Part shown: positions 1 through 9,000 of the stretch, piece by piece | Layout: each line of letters begins with the position of its first letter | Numbering within the stretch: the stretch's first letter is position 1 | Virus record (IMG/VR): IMGVR_UViG_3300032116_000951 | Coordinates: 1 to 30,110 of that record | Source: a virus | DNA: 30,110 nucleotides | Reading direction: 5' to 3' (one strand) | Notes under the pieces: generated by a model | What the model was told of the DNA's origin: nothing | Databases searched by the model: none | The model's input: only the letters and a program-made list of their open reading frames with translations | Translations under genes and position numbers: made by a program

Positions 1-99
1 GAAGATACTTGTAGATGGGAAGCACCAGTTGCTTATCCTACTGATGGTGGTAAATACAAATGGAACGAAACAAATTTAAACTGGGAAGTTATTGAATAA
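1..99 (+). CDS. C-terminal end of a small tail-fibre/structural protein (partial)
   Basis: An open frame runs from the first base to TAA at 97-99 and gives 32 residues ending NLNWEVIE. The stretch WEAPVAYPTDGG followed by a Y-K-W-N motif is, from memory, a common ending of small structural proteins in cyanophages and pelagiphages, encoded near tail-fibre genes. The stop overlaps the next start as TAATG. The N-terminus lies outside the window, so the full size and function cannot be judged. Confidence 0.6.
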   Translation, partial: EDTCRWEAPVAYPTDGGKYKWNETNLNWEVIE

Positions 100-668
100 T
101 GCCACTAACAAAAATAAAATCACTAGGAATAACTGATGGTACGATTACTTCAGCTGACTTAGCTGCAGGTGTAGGTGGTAAAGTATTACAAGTTGTATCA
201 ACAACTAAGACTGATACATTTTCTGTTGCTGGTACTACATCATTAACAGATATTACTGGCTTATCAGTTTCTATAACTCCTAGTTCTTCATCAAATAAAA
301 TTTTAATTACAGGATTTATTGGTTCTGCTATGGGACCAAGTGGAAACCAAACTTTTTATCATTTAATAAGAGGTTCAACAGAAATTGCTAAAGCAGATAC
401 TTCTGGTTCAAGAAGATTTGCTCATACATCGGCTGTTGGTAATGTTGATGCTTTAGGTGGTGGAAGTCATACTTGGATATTAACTCCTGTACCATTTCAA
501 CATTTAGATTCACCATCAACTACTTCTGCAACAACATATAAAATACAATTAAGTGGAGCAACAACTTCTAACACACATTACATTAATAGATCTATAAGAG
601 ATGAAGCTACTACTTATTATGATGGCAGAATCGTATCAACAATTACAGTAATGGAAATAGCAGGATAA
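99..668 (+). CDS. Tail-fibre/receptor-binding-type beta-structured protein
   Basis: A 189-residue protein. The N-terminus (ITDGTITSADLAAG, about residues 10-24) resembles the short phage tail-fibre repeat that precedes a C-terminal jelly-roll-like domain. The rest is rich in Ser, Thr and Gly with alternating hydrophobic residues (VLQVVSTT, SVSITPSSSSNKILITG, ending ITVMEIAG). This pattern is common in marine phage fibre tips and related adhesion proteins. It lies between a structural protein fragment and a tail-assembly-chaperone-like gene, which fits a place in the tail-fibre complex and a role in host recognition. The start is the ATG of a TAATG overlap with the upstream gene. The family is recognised by composition and layout only; the receptor is unknown. 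Confidence 0.6.
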   Translation: MPLTKIKSLGITDGTITSADLAAGVGGKVLQVVSTTKTDTFSVAGTTSLTDITGLSVSITPSSSSNKILITGFIGSAMGPSGNQTFYHLIRGSTEIAKADTSGSRRFAHTSAVGNVDALGGGSHTWILTPVPFQHLDSPSTTSATTYKIQLSGATTSNTHYINRSIRDEATTYYDGRIVSTITVMEIAG

Positions 669-670
669 TT

Positions 671-1018
671 ATGATTATAGAAGCAATACTAAAATTAAAT
701 CCAACAGCATCAGTTAGTGTTAATGCTGAAGATATAAACCAAATCACATGGTTAAATGGAACTTCACCAATACCTAAGGAACAGATATTAGCTATAATTC
801 CACAGGTAGAATTGGATATTGCGTTAGACAATCTAAGAGCCAAAAGAAATAAACTATTAGCTGATAGCGATTACATTGTACTTGCGGATAGTAATTTTAC
901 CCCTGCCAAAAAATCAGAATGGATGACTTACAGAACTGCATTAAGAAATTTAACACAAGGATTAGATACTATTGAGAAAGTTAATAACGTAGCTTATCCT
1001 TTAAAACCAAGTAAATAA
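671..1018 (+). CDS. Tail-fibre-associated assembly chaperone-like protein
   Basis: 115 residues. The C-terminal half carries a pattern typical of phage tail assembly chaperones (Phage_tail_APC/XkdW-like): LRAKRNKLLADSDY at about residues 55-68, then a Trp and YRTALRNL at about 88-95. In known phages such proteins follow tail-fibre genes and help fibres fold or assemble, and they are not usually part of the virion. The position directly after a fibre-like gene agrees. The start is 2 bases after the upstream stop, without a good Shine-Dalgarno site, suggesting re-initiation. Confidence 0.6.
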   Translation: MIIEAILKLNPTASVSVNAEDINQITWLNGTSPIPKEQILAIIPQVELDIALDNLRAKRNKLLADSDYIVLADSNFTPAKKSEWMTYRTALRNLTQGLDTIEKVNNVAYPLKPSK

Positions 1019-1019
1019 T

Positions 1020-1091
1020 ATGGTTATCTACGATTTAATAATAGTAATAACTTTAATTTTAACTATATATATTGCATCTAAAATCAAATGA
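1020..1091 (+). CDS. 23-residue single-pass membrane microprotein
   Basis: The short frame reads M-V-I-Y-D followed by a hydrophobic run of Leu, Ile, Val and Thr (about residues 5-19) and a basic end (SKIK), the outline of a one-helix membrane peptide. It starts 1 base after the upstream stop and its TGA overlaps the next ATG as ATGA, so it fits the chain of coupled genes. The function is unknown; a lysis or membrane-associated role is possible. Short length keeps the confidence moderate. Confidence 0.4.
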   Translation: MVIYDLIIVITLILTIYIASKIK

Positions 1092-1138
1092 TACCATATA
1101 CATTTGAAGAACTTGAATTTTTAAACAAAGGAGGTTAA
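1088..1138 (+). CDS. 16-codon reading frame, possible leader of the next gene
   Basis: ATG at 1088 overlaps the preceding TGA (ATGA). The frame encodes only 16 residues (MIPYTFEELEFLNKGG). Its last codons contain the AAAGGAGG ribosome-binding site of the gene at 1140. It may simply carry the ribosome to that site and need not yield a functional peptide. Confidence 0.25.
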   Translation: MIPYTFEELEFLNKGG

Positions 1139-1139
1139 T

Positions 1140-1274
1140 ATGTTTAATCTAAATCCTTTTAAACTTCCAACTTACAAAGAAGTTAAAGAATCAGCTGAAA
1201 AGCTTTATAATGATTCTGTTAAGTTTTTTGAAGATTGGTACAAGGATATTGAAAAACATTTCAATAAAAAATAA
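1140..1274 (+). CDS. 44-residue amphipathic helical protein
   Basis: A short, charged, aromatic-rich protein (KEVKESAEKLYNDSVKFF, then DWYKDIEKHF) predicted to be one or two amphipathic helices. The outline is reminiscent of phasin-like helices, but that is only an impression. The start is secured by a near-perfect Shine-Dalgarno sequence, AAAGGAGG at 1127-1134, six bases upstream of ATG 1140. This is one of the strongest such sites among the rightward genes. The function is unknown. Confidence 0.55.
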   Translation: MFNLNPFKLPTYKEVKESAEKLYNDSVKFFEDWYKDIEKHFNKK

Positions 1275-1601
1275 ATGTCTAATACATATAAAAGTACGTT
1301 CTTTGATTTAACTACAACAAATCAAACTACTGTTTATACTGTACCTGCAAATGTAAAAGCAATAGTTAGAACTATACAATGTTCTAATCATACAGGAAAT
1401 ACTAAGATTGAAGTATTTGTAACTGATACTAGTGCTGCTACTACAACAGATATAGCTGAATTAGTAATGTCAGCTAGTACAACAGAAAATTTTGCTAAAG
1501 GCCCAATTGTATTAGATCCAGGCGATATAATTAAAATTACTGCTGATACAGCAAATAGAGTTACTGGTACTATAGCAGCATTAGAAATTACATTTGAATG
1601 A
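1275..1601 (+). CDS. Small beta-sandwich virion protein, probable
   Basis: 108 residues, rich in Thr, Ala, Val and Ile with a strand-like pattern (TTVYTVPANVKAIVRTIQCSN, residues about 18-38; then a GPIVLDPGDIIKITAD turn region at about 75-90). Proteins of this shape occur in marine phages as tail or capsid accessory proteins. The PGD turn followed by ITAD is typical of that group as I remember it. It starts right after the TAA of the upstream gene and overlaps the GNAT-like gene by 4 bases. A structural role is inferred, not proven. Confidence 0.5.
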   Translation: MSNTYKSTFFDLTTTNQTTVYTVPANVKAIVRTIQCSNHTGNTKIEVFVTDTSAATTTDIAELVMSASTTENFAKGPIVLDPGDIIKITADTANRVTGTIAALEITFE

Positions 1602-2032
1602 TTACTTTAGTTTCTATTCCTAAAGATAAAATAGAAGCTTCTTGGTTTAGAGTTGAGCAGCTCGTAACTGAAGCTTTAATTAGATCTGGAGGATATGCAA
1701 ACTCAAATCATTTTAAAGACTGGTGTATTCAAAACAAATGTCAGTTATGGATTCTTTGGGATTCTGAAGAAACTGTAGAAGCAAAGAAATTATATGGTGT
1801 TGTTATAACTGAAGTTATACAAAGACCTTTGCAAAAATGTTGTTATATACGCATAATGACTGGACATCATAGAGAAAAGTGGCAACACTTAATTAAAGAA
1901 CTTGAGAAATTTGCTTATGAAAACGATTGTGATAAGATGGAACTTATTGCAAGACCAGGATGGGAAAAAGTCTTAAGGAACTTTAGATATAAAAAAAGCC
2001 ACATTCTTTTAGAAAAGCAATTAAAAAAATAA
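1598..2032 (+). CDS. GNAT-like phage protein, copy 1
   Basis: 144 residues resembling the GNAT-fold acyltransferase-like proteins carried in structural clusters of many marine podoviruses. It shows WILWDSEE, a strand giving VVITEV, and the end motif KMELIARPGWEKVLRNFRYKKSH (positions about 113-135). It is clearly related to the next gene: GGxAxxxHxKxW, QLWI, TEVxQ/TEIRQ and MEL-ARPGWE line up in the same order. No confident acetyl-CoA-binding RxxGxG/A loop is seen, so enzyme activity is uncertain; the fold may be used structurally. ATGA overlap with the upstream gene and a gap of only 4 bases to its paralogue show tight coupling. Confidence 0.6.
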   Translation: MITLVSIPKDKIEASWFRVEQLVTEALIRSGGYANSNHFKDWCIQNKCQLWILWDSEETVEAKKLYGVVITEVIQRPLQKCCYIRIMTGHHREKWQHLIKELEKFAYENDCDKMELIARPGWEKVLRNFRYKKSHILLEKQLKK

Positions 2033-2036
2033 TTGT

Positions 2037-2516
2037 ATGTTATTAAATCATAAAGACAACATTACTGAATTTCCAGTTAATACTAAAAACAGTAAAACAA
2101 AATTAGATTTAATATTATGTAAACCACATGAAATTAATGAAATGTGGATGTATGTTAGAGATTTAATACAAGCAGCTTGTGATAGAGCTGGTGGTTTTGC
2201 AGATGCTAGTCATGTTAAAGAATGGTTGGAAAAAGCTACTATGCAATTATGGATTGCTTTTGATCCTAACGACAAAGAAATTAAATGCGTTACTGTTACT
2301 GAAATTAGACAATACCCTAAGTATAAAGTTTGTGATTGTAAAATAACTACAGGCACAAGTTATAAAGCTTGGGTAGATTTTATGGACAATGTTGTTAATT
2401 GGGCAAGATCATTAGGTTGTAAAAAAATGGAATTATTTACAAGACCAGGTTGGGAACGAATACTTAAAAATAAACAATTTAAAAAAACACACGTACAATT
2501 AGAAAAAACACTATGA
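2037..2516 (+). CDS. GNAT-like phage protein, copy 2
   Basis: 159 residues, a diverged paralogue of the preceding gene with about 15 extra residues at the N-terminus. Shared landmarks are AGGFADASHVKEW, MQLWIAFD, VTVTEIRQYP, ITTG, KKMELFTRPGWERIL and FKKTHVQLEK. As in copy 1, the canonical GNAT pyrophosphate loop is not evident, which argues for caution about catalysis. The gene ends in an ATGA-type overlap with the first ejection-type gene. Such proteins next to virion genes could modify a virion or host protein or be virion components. Confidence 0.6.
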   Translation: MLLNHKDNITEFPVNTKNSKTKLDLILCKPHEINEMWMYVRDLIQAACDRAGGFADASHVKEWLEKATMQLWIAFDPNDKEIKCVTVTEIRQYPKYKVCDCKITTGTSYKAWVDFMDNVVNWARSLGCKKMELFTRPGWERILKNKQFKKTHVQLEKTL

Positions 2517-3427
2517 TTGATTTAAAAACACTAACACTAAAAGAAAAGATTAAACTCTTTAAAGATCTCTACAAAGAAATATCTAGCAAAGGTATTAATG
2601 GTGATACTGAACTTGCACACATAAATCCTTTTGAAGCTAGACTTCTTAAAATGTATGGTGGTTCTGGAACTATTAATGAAGAAACAGGACTAGAACAATA
2701 CTTTGGTGGTGGCGGAGGAGGTGGTACTACTACTAGTACATCTCAAACAGTAGCTGAACCTTATGGTCCATCTACTACAAATTTAAATCAAATTTTAAGT
2801 GAAGCACAAAATATATATGGTAGAGGCCCATCAAGTTATGTTCCTCAATCTGCATTAACTTTAGAAGGTTTAGCAGCTCAAGAAGCTATGGCTAGACAAG
2901 CCAATACACAATTATCAGATACTGTTGCAGGTAAATACTCTAATCCATTTTTATCACCTATTATTGCACAAGCAGCTCAAGATGTTTACACAGGTGTTAA
3001 TGAAGCCTATTCAGGTGTAGGAAGAACTGCATCCTCTCCAGTAGCTCAATCTCAAGTAGCTAAGAGTGTAGCTCAAACAGCTTTGCCATATGCTTTCAAT
3101 GCTTATGAATCTGAACGTGCTAGACAATTACAAACTGCACAACAAGCAACAAGCTTAACTGGTGTAGGACAAACTTACGAAGATTATATTAGACAAGCAC
3201 AACAAGCTCCTTATCAGTCATTAGTAGAGTATGCTAACATTGTAAATCCTGTAGCTAGAGGTGGTCAAACACAAACTGTATTTGGTCCATCACCTAATAG
3301 ATTAGGTCAAGCAGCAGGAGGATTTTTAGCTGGATCTGCAATTGGTTCTCAATTGCCATCTATTGGAGGATATTCTGGTGCTATGTATGGAGGACTTTTA
3401 GGTAGCATATTTGGCGGATTAAAATAA
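2513..3427 (+). CDS. Ejection-type virion protein with Gly hinge and Gly-rich C-terminus
   Basis: 304 residues. A charged helical head (about 1-45) leads to NPFEARLLKMYGGSG, then a pure glycine run at about residues 65-71. A long Ala/Gln-rich helical middle (about 85-240) contains AQEAMARQA and SQVAKSVAQTA. The end is a Gly/Ala/Ser-rich hydrophobic segment (AAGGFLAGSAIGS ... GGLLGSIFGGL) that could insert in a membrane. This build and the place in front of very large virion genes match internal ejection proteins of podoviruses (P22 gp7/gp20/gp16-like by function, not by visible homology), which leave the capsid with the DNA and form a conduit through the envelope. Confidence 0.55.
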   Translation: MIDLKTLTLKEKIKLFKDLYKEISSKGINGDTELAHINPFEARLLKMYGGSGTINEETGLEQYFGGGGGGGTTTSTSQTVAEPYGPSTTNLNQILSEAQNIYGRGPSSYVPQSALTLEGLAAQEAMARQANTQLSDTVAGKYSNPFLSPIIAQAAQDVYTGVNEAYSGVGRTASSPVAQSQVAKSVAQTALPYAFNAYESERARQLQTAQQATSLTGVGQTYEDYIRQAQQAPYQSLVEYANIVNPVARGGQTQTVFGPSPNRLGQAAGGFLAGSAIGSQLPSIGGYSGAMYGGLLGSIFGGLK

Positions 3428-4320
3428 TGAGTAAAATTTTTGAAGCAGCAGGTGATGTTGTTGATGATACTGTTGACTTTGTTACTGATAATAAAGAAAT
3501 TATAGCAGCAATTACTTTAGCTTATATGACTGGTGGAGCATCTGCTACAGCTACTGCAGGAACAGCAGAAGCAACTGCATTAACAGCTGAAGCAATAGCA
3601 GCAGAAGAAGCAGCTAGAATTGCAGCTATGGAAGCTAGTAAACAAGCAGCTATGGCAGAAACTATAGCCGCTGCTAAAACAAGTGGTGAAATTGCTTTAG
3701 CTAATAGTCCAACTGCAGCTATAAATGCTAATGCTTTCATACCAACTTCTATGCCTGTTACACAAGCTTATCCAGAATTAATAGGACAAATACAACCAAA
3801 CGCATTAGTAACTGGTTCACCAACTAACATTGAAAGTATTTATCCTGAACTTAGAGGACAAGTAGATCCTTCTTCTTCAGTAGTTATGAAAGGAGCCACA
3901 CAACCCAATATAATTGAAAGAGGTTTTACTGGATTAAAAGAAGCAGGAACAGCTTTTATTAATGATCCTATTGGATCTACATCTAGAGCTTTTGAAGAAT
4001 ACAGACCAAAAACTCCTGGTGAATATTTTACAACAGCATTAACTTTATCTGCTGGTGGAAATGTTATTAATGCTTTAAATCCACCTGAACAAGAACAAGC
4101 TAGACCAAGATCTACTACTAATACATATGAAGGACCACAAGCTCCTAAGACATATGTTACACAACCAGCTACATTACCACTACCAACAAGATATGATGTA
4201 GCAAAACAACAAGTTTCTAAAACAGTAGGTACTCCTACTAGTGTTGGATTATTAGCAGTTAATAATAGTCCATTTTATGATTTTTTAAAAACAAACAATT
4301 TAAATAGAGGTATATTATAA
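3427..4320 (+). CDS. Ala-rich ejection/internal virion protein
   Basis: 297 residues starting by a TAATG overlap. It has an acidic N-terminus (AAGDVVDDTVDFVTDNKE), a short hydrophobic patch (IIAAITLAYMTGG, about 24-36), a long Ala/Glu/Thr helical segment (about 40-95, including IAAEEAARIAAMEA) and a Pro/Thr-rich tail. Two similar turns, QAYPELIGQI and SIYPELRGQV (about residues 115-142), form a small internal repeat. The composition and neighbours suggest a virion-internal, membrane-active or DNA-ejection protein. There is no catalytic motif. Confidence 0.5.
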   Translation: MSKIFEAAGDVVDDTVDFVTDNKEIIAAITLAYMTGGASATATAGTAEATALTAEAIAAEEAARIAAMEASKQAAMAETIAAAKTSGEIALANSPTAAINANAFIPTSMPVTQAYPELIGQIQPNALVTGSPTNIESIYPELRGQVDPSSSVVMKGATQPNIIERGFTGLKEAGTAFINDPIGSTSRAFEEYRPKTPGEYFTTALTLSAGGNVINALNPPEQEQARPRSTTNTYEGPQAPKTYVTQPATLPLPTRYDVAKQQVSKTVGTPTSVGLLAVNNSPFYDFLKTNNLNRGIL

Positions 4321-5366
4321 TGGCATCAATATTTGATGATTTAAGAAATAAAGGTTCAGGATTGTTAGGCGATCTAAATAATTTTTTATTTTCTGATACT
4401 AGAACACAAGAGCAAAAAGATGCTTCTTCATATGGTTTTAATGAAGTATCTGAAGGTTTGCAAAATGTATATCAGAACGAATCAAAAACTGCATTTACTC
4501 CTAGACCAGTTGCTCCTGCACCTGTTAATCCAAATGCAAAAACTCCTGTTCCTATGAATAAAGGAGAAAGTACATTTTTAGGAGCTGTTGGAGAATATTT
4601 TAATAATGCTCAAAAAACTTGGAAAGACAAAGGTGGCTTTGATGCTCTTATGTCTAATCCACAATTTGGTATTGGTTTATCTTTATTACAACAAGCTAGT
4701 GAAGGAAAAACTATTGGACAAGCTGGTTTAAAAGCTATGGTTGATGGTGGTATTATATCTTCAGAATATGCAAAAAAAATAGCTGCTCGTGGTTCTGTTA
4801 CAGGACCAGCAACTGCACAACAAATTGAAGCTGTTAAAGCTAAACTTGCTGCATCTGGATTAGCTGGAGAACCTACATACTTTCAAAAAATTAAAGATAT
4901 GTTTAAAGGAGAAAGTACTACAGCTAAACAAGATATGGCTTATGGTGAAATATATAAACTAGCTGAAAAGAAAGCTAAAGCTGTAGCTAAAACTGGTAAA
5001 GAAGCCAACATTGATGATTTCTTAGAAGAAGCTGCTAAAGAATATATTGCAAGTGGTAAAGGTATTGTTGGTAGAACAGGTATTGGTATATCTGGTGAAA
5101 AATCTATTACTAAAAAAGTAGATGAATTTAGAGGCAAAATAACTGGCGAAAGAGAATTAGGTGGGCCAGTAACTAAAGATAAAGCTTACCTAGTAGGTGA
5201 AGTAGGACCAGAAGTATTTATACCTAAAGTATCTGGTAAGATTGTATCTAATGATGACTCTAAAATAATTAATCTATTGCTTGAAGCTAACCCACATTTA
5301 AAAAGTGTTAGCCCAGCTAGAGCTGAAAAAATATTACGTAATAGATTCCCTGACTATTTTGAATAA
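4320..5366 (+). CDS. Virion protein with tape-measure-like C-terminal motif
   Basis: 348 residues, with a TAATG start. The N-terminus (FDDLRNKGSGLLGDLNNFLF) is amphipathic; a Pro-rich linker follows at about 60-78, then helical stretches. At about residues 280-312 is GGPVTKDKAYLVGEVGPEVF, then IPKVSG and IVSND. This closely follows the GGPV-x-x-G-x-x-YLVGE-x-GPE-F-P motif seen near the C-terminus of many siphovirus tape-measure proteins. Finding it in a 348-residue protein of an ejection cluster is unusual. The role is probably internal virion or ejection; a cleavage or docking function of the motif is speculation. Confidence 0.5.
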   Translation: MASIFDDLRNKGSGLLGDLNNFLFSDTRTQEQKDASSYGFNEVSEGLQNVYQNESKTAFTPRPVAPAPVNPNAKTPVPMNKGESTFLGAVGEYFNNAQKTWKDKGGFDALMSNPQFGIGLSLLQQASEGKTIGQAGLKAMVDGGIISSEYAKKIAARGSVTGPATAQQIEAVKAKLAASGLAGEPTYFQKIKDMFKGESTTAKQDMAYGEIYKLAEKKAKAVAKTGKEANIDDFLEEAAKEYIASGKGIVGRTGIGISGEKSITKKVDEFRGKITGERELGGPVTKDKAYLVGEVGPEVFIPKVSGKIVSNDDSKIINLLLEANPHLKSVSPARAEKILRNRFPDYFE

Positions 5367-6013
5367 TGAAAATAATTAAATCTAGATTTCCTGTAACTAA
5401 ATTACCTGCTGGTAAAGTAGTGCGTCAATCAGATGTAGATCTAGCGGCAGAAAAATCTTTTGTTAGAAAATTTGGTGATAGACCTGCATACATGGGTTAT
5501 GGTATGGAAGGTTCTGGATCATTAGCTGCAAGAGACTATGCAGAAAAAGTTGCTAATAGAGTTTACTTTAAAAAACTAAAATCTGAATTAAGCAAAACTA
5601 GAAAGATTACTGCAACAGGTGTTAAGTCATTAAAAGCTTCTGGCAGTAAAGTATCTAAATCAGGACTTAAAATTGGTAAAGCTCGTGGTGCTATGAAAGC
5701 TGACATTATTGCTAGAACAGAAGCAGATGTAGCTATGGATAGAATTATGGAAAGATATACAGCTCGTAAAGCTAAATCTTTTAAAGCAGCTCCAGTTAAA
5801 GTTAGACAAGTTTCTAAAGAAGCAGCAACAGCTATGGGCTTTTCTCCAGAAAGAAAATTTGCACCTAGTGCTAAAGTTGCTACTCAAGAAGATGTTTATA
5901 ATTTAGCTAGATCTGAAAGAAGAATTAAATATAAAAAACCTAAAGTTAAAACTACTAAATCTAATTTTGAAACAGAATTTAAAACATATATAAGTAAAGA
6001 ATTTAAGTTATAA
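5366..6013 (+). CDS. Lys-rich basic virion-associated protein
   Basis: 215 residues, very rich in Lys, Arg, Ala and Ser, with repeated SK/KS pairs (VKSLKASGSKVSKSGLK, about 92-108) and a helical ERYTARKAKSFKA segment. The strong positive charge suggests contact with DNA or with acidic virion proteins. It sits between two ejection-type genes in the TAATG chain, so packaging into the virion is likely. No known domain is recognised. Confidence 0.45.
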   Translation: MKIIKSRFPVTKLPAGKVVRQSDVDLAAEKSFVRKFGDRPAYMGYGMEGSGSLAARDYAEKVANRVYFKKLKSELSKTRKITATGVKSLKASGSKVSKSGLKIGKARGAMKADIIARTEADVAMDRIMERYTARKAKSFKAAPVKVRQVSKEAATAMGFSPERKFAPSAKVATQEDVYNLARSERRIKYKKPKVKTTKSNFETEFKTYISKEFKL

Positions 6014-9000
6014 TGGCTAATCCTTTAAGGACTACTGAGTTAAATCTTAATGATCCTATTAATGATTTAACTGATGGTTTAATTGATCCTTCTCAAAGAC
6101 CACAACAACAAGAACCTCCAGGATTTTTTAGTTCATTACGTAATCCTGTAGAGTTAATATTAGAAGAATCTATACCTGCATCATTATATCAATGGATGAC
6201 TGGTAATACTAAAAAAGTACAAGCTAAAAAAGCTTTACAATTTTTAGAACAATATCCTTATTTACAAAACACACCACGTTATAAAGAAGCTGAACGTATT
6301 TATAAAAAGTTTGGTTATCTTCTAGAAGAAGGAAGCCAAGAATTTAGTGGTGATGAAATGGTAAAAATGGTTAAGCAATATCCATCTGTGTTTGGAGCTG
6401 AGCTTGTAAACATGATGGTTGCTGATCCTTATTTATTTTTATTACCAAGTGTTGCTTATTCTAGATTAGGTAGAGGTATTTCTAATTCTCTTAAACTTAA
6501 ATATTCTAAATCATTTAAACCAATTAAACTTACTGCAGAAGAACAAGCTTTAAAGCAAACAGCTAATGCTGATATTCTTTATGGTGCTATGGGTACAGTA
6601 CTTACTCCATTAGCATTTTCATCTGCTATGCAATTAGGTGAACAAGGTGTTATATCTGGTAGTCGTACTTCTCTTGAAACGACTATAGGTGCTACTGCTG
6701 GTTTGTTACTTAGCGGTGGTATTGGAGCTATATCAGGTCTTGCTTCTAAAATTGGAAATATAAAACCAGATGCTGTTAAACGAGCTACTAATAATATTAT
6801 TTCAAATAGCGATGAAGATCTAACTAAGTTATTTGAATACAATGATAAGACTGGTAATTTTGATTACGTAGATAAACTATTTGATGAAATAGATAATCTA
6901 TCAAAAGATATAGATCCAAAGATTAGAGATGTATCTAGTCAAGAAACAATTAACTTTCATAAACGAAGCATAACTTCTTTAGCTAGACCTATTATTGAAA
7001 ATGGTGTTAATGCTTCTAAAAATAGTGCAGTTAAAAATGCAGCTAGTCTTGGTGGTGTATTAGCAGCAGGATCTTTCTTAACAGCTGATGATGAAAAAAT
7101 TGCAGCAGCAGGGCAAGGATTTTTATTAGGTGCTGGTATTTATGCTGCAGCTAAAACAGTTAACAAGTTTTTAAAATCATCTAAAGATGATATTACTCAA
7201 GTAAGACAACAAGATTTTGAAGATACAATAAACTCTATTGATATTGCTAATCATAAATACTTTAGTCATGTATCTCAATTGTCTGGTAAGATTCAAGAAT
7301 TAATTCCTGATCCAATAAGCTCAAGAAAAATATTTCATTACATACAGCAAACAGAAATAGGTGGTAAAAAGATTAAACTATCTGATTTAAACCCTGATGA
7401 AAAATTAGGTCTTAATGCAATAAGAAATATATTTAAACAATTTGAAGATACTTTACAAGATCTTGATGAACCAATTTTAAAAAACATTAGAGATAATTAT
7501 CTACCTATTATCTGGAGTGAATATAGAGGATTTAATCCTTCTCAATTTGCAGATATGTTTGATACTAAAGTTTATGGTCCAACTAAAAGCTTTAGATTTT
7601 CTAAAAAAAGAATTTACGATACAATTAATGAAGGTTTAAAAAAAGGTTTTAGACTTAAACCTGGCATGGATAATGCTATTGAGTTACTTAAAGTATATGC
7701 TATTGCAGCAGGTAAAGCAGTATCTACACGAGCTTTATTAAAAAATCTTAGAACTAGTAGTGTACCTGGAATTACTAAATCTCCATTTATTGCAGTAACA
7801 GGAGAAGAAGTTTTAAATGTAATGCGTGGTCCATACGCAAAAGAATATGTAGATTTTACACATCCTTACATTAATGCTAATGCACCAGTTAAAGTACATC
7901 AAGCAATAGTTGCACCACTTAAAATGATATTTTCTGCTGAATCAGAAAATCAATTTATAACAGCTATGTTTAATACTAACCTAGTTATGAAACGACTAGC
8001 TGTAGGCTTTTCATTCTTCCATGCTGGTGGTTTAATTGAAAATGCTTTCTTTACTGGATTAAGTTTTAAAGCTATTGGAGCTATATTAAATCCTAGATCT
8101 GCACCTGATATTGTCAAAGCTATTAATAATCCTACATTAGATTTTAAAGACTTTCCATTATCTAAAGTTACTAAAGACTTAATACAGTCTTATGGATTTA
8201 ATGATGTATTTGAATTTGCTAGATCAGCAGGTTTAGTAATTGAACGTGGTACAATTGACCAAGCTCATGACAGATTTTATTCTGTAGTTAATAGAACTAC
8301 ATCTGGTCTTAATAATTTATTAGGTTATCAATTTGGTACTAAAACAATTGGTAAGGCTAAAAAAGTATTTGAATGGTTTGATCGTGTAACTTGGGATAGA
8401 GTATATACATCTGCTAAACTATTTTCGTTTTTAAAAAACTTTGAAAGATTAGCAAAGCCTGGTGATCAAACATTTAATATATATGCCAATGCTCGTATTG
8501 CATCACAAGTAACTAATGATGCTTTTGGTGGATTAAATTGGGTGCAGATTACACAAAAAATACAAAACCCTCTTTATAAAAAATTAGCACAAACTGTATT
8601 TCAACCTGGATCTAAAGGTTATATGCAGTTATTATTATTTGCTCCTGACTGGACAATATCTAATCTTAGAATAGCATTTAAAGCTTTGCCTTTATTTGAA
8701 AGCAATCCTGATGCTAGAAGATTATATCAGTTATATTTTGCACGAACAGCATTGATCTATGCTACTATTGGTAGTGCATTAAACTATATATTCTCAGGAC
8801 ATTCTATATTAGAAAACAAAGATCCAACTAGAATAGACTTAGGTAATGGAGAAGTTCTTACATTCTCTAAACAATTTATGGAACCATTTGATTGGGTAAC
8901 TAATCCTTATGGTACTGGTGTTAAAAAATTAGGATCATTACCTAAATCTGTTGTAGAAGTGTTGACTAATAAACAATACTTAACTAGCAAGTGGTCTCCA

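Noticed and set aside
3522-3740. Antisense open frame rich in Ala and Ile
   Set aside because: It is the shadow of the Ala-rich virion gene on the plus strand (repeats of GCA/GCT codons read backwards).
6579-6842. Antisense open frame of 87 codons within the large virion gene
   Set aside because: The opposite gene is long, well supported and continuous; the antisense frame has no ribosome site or partner gene.
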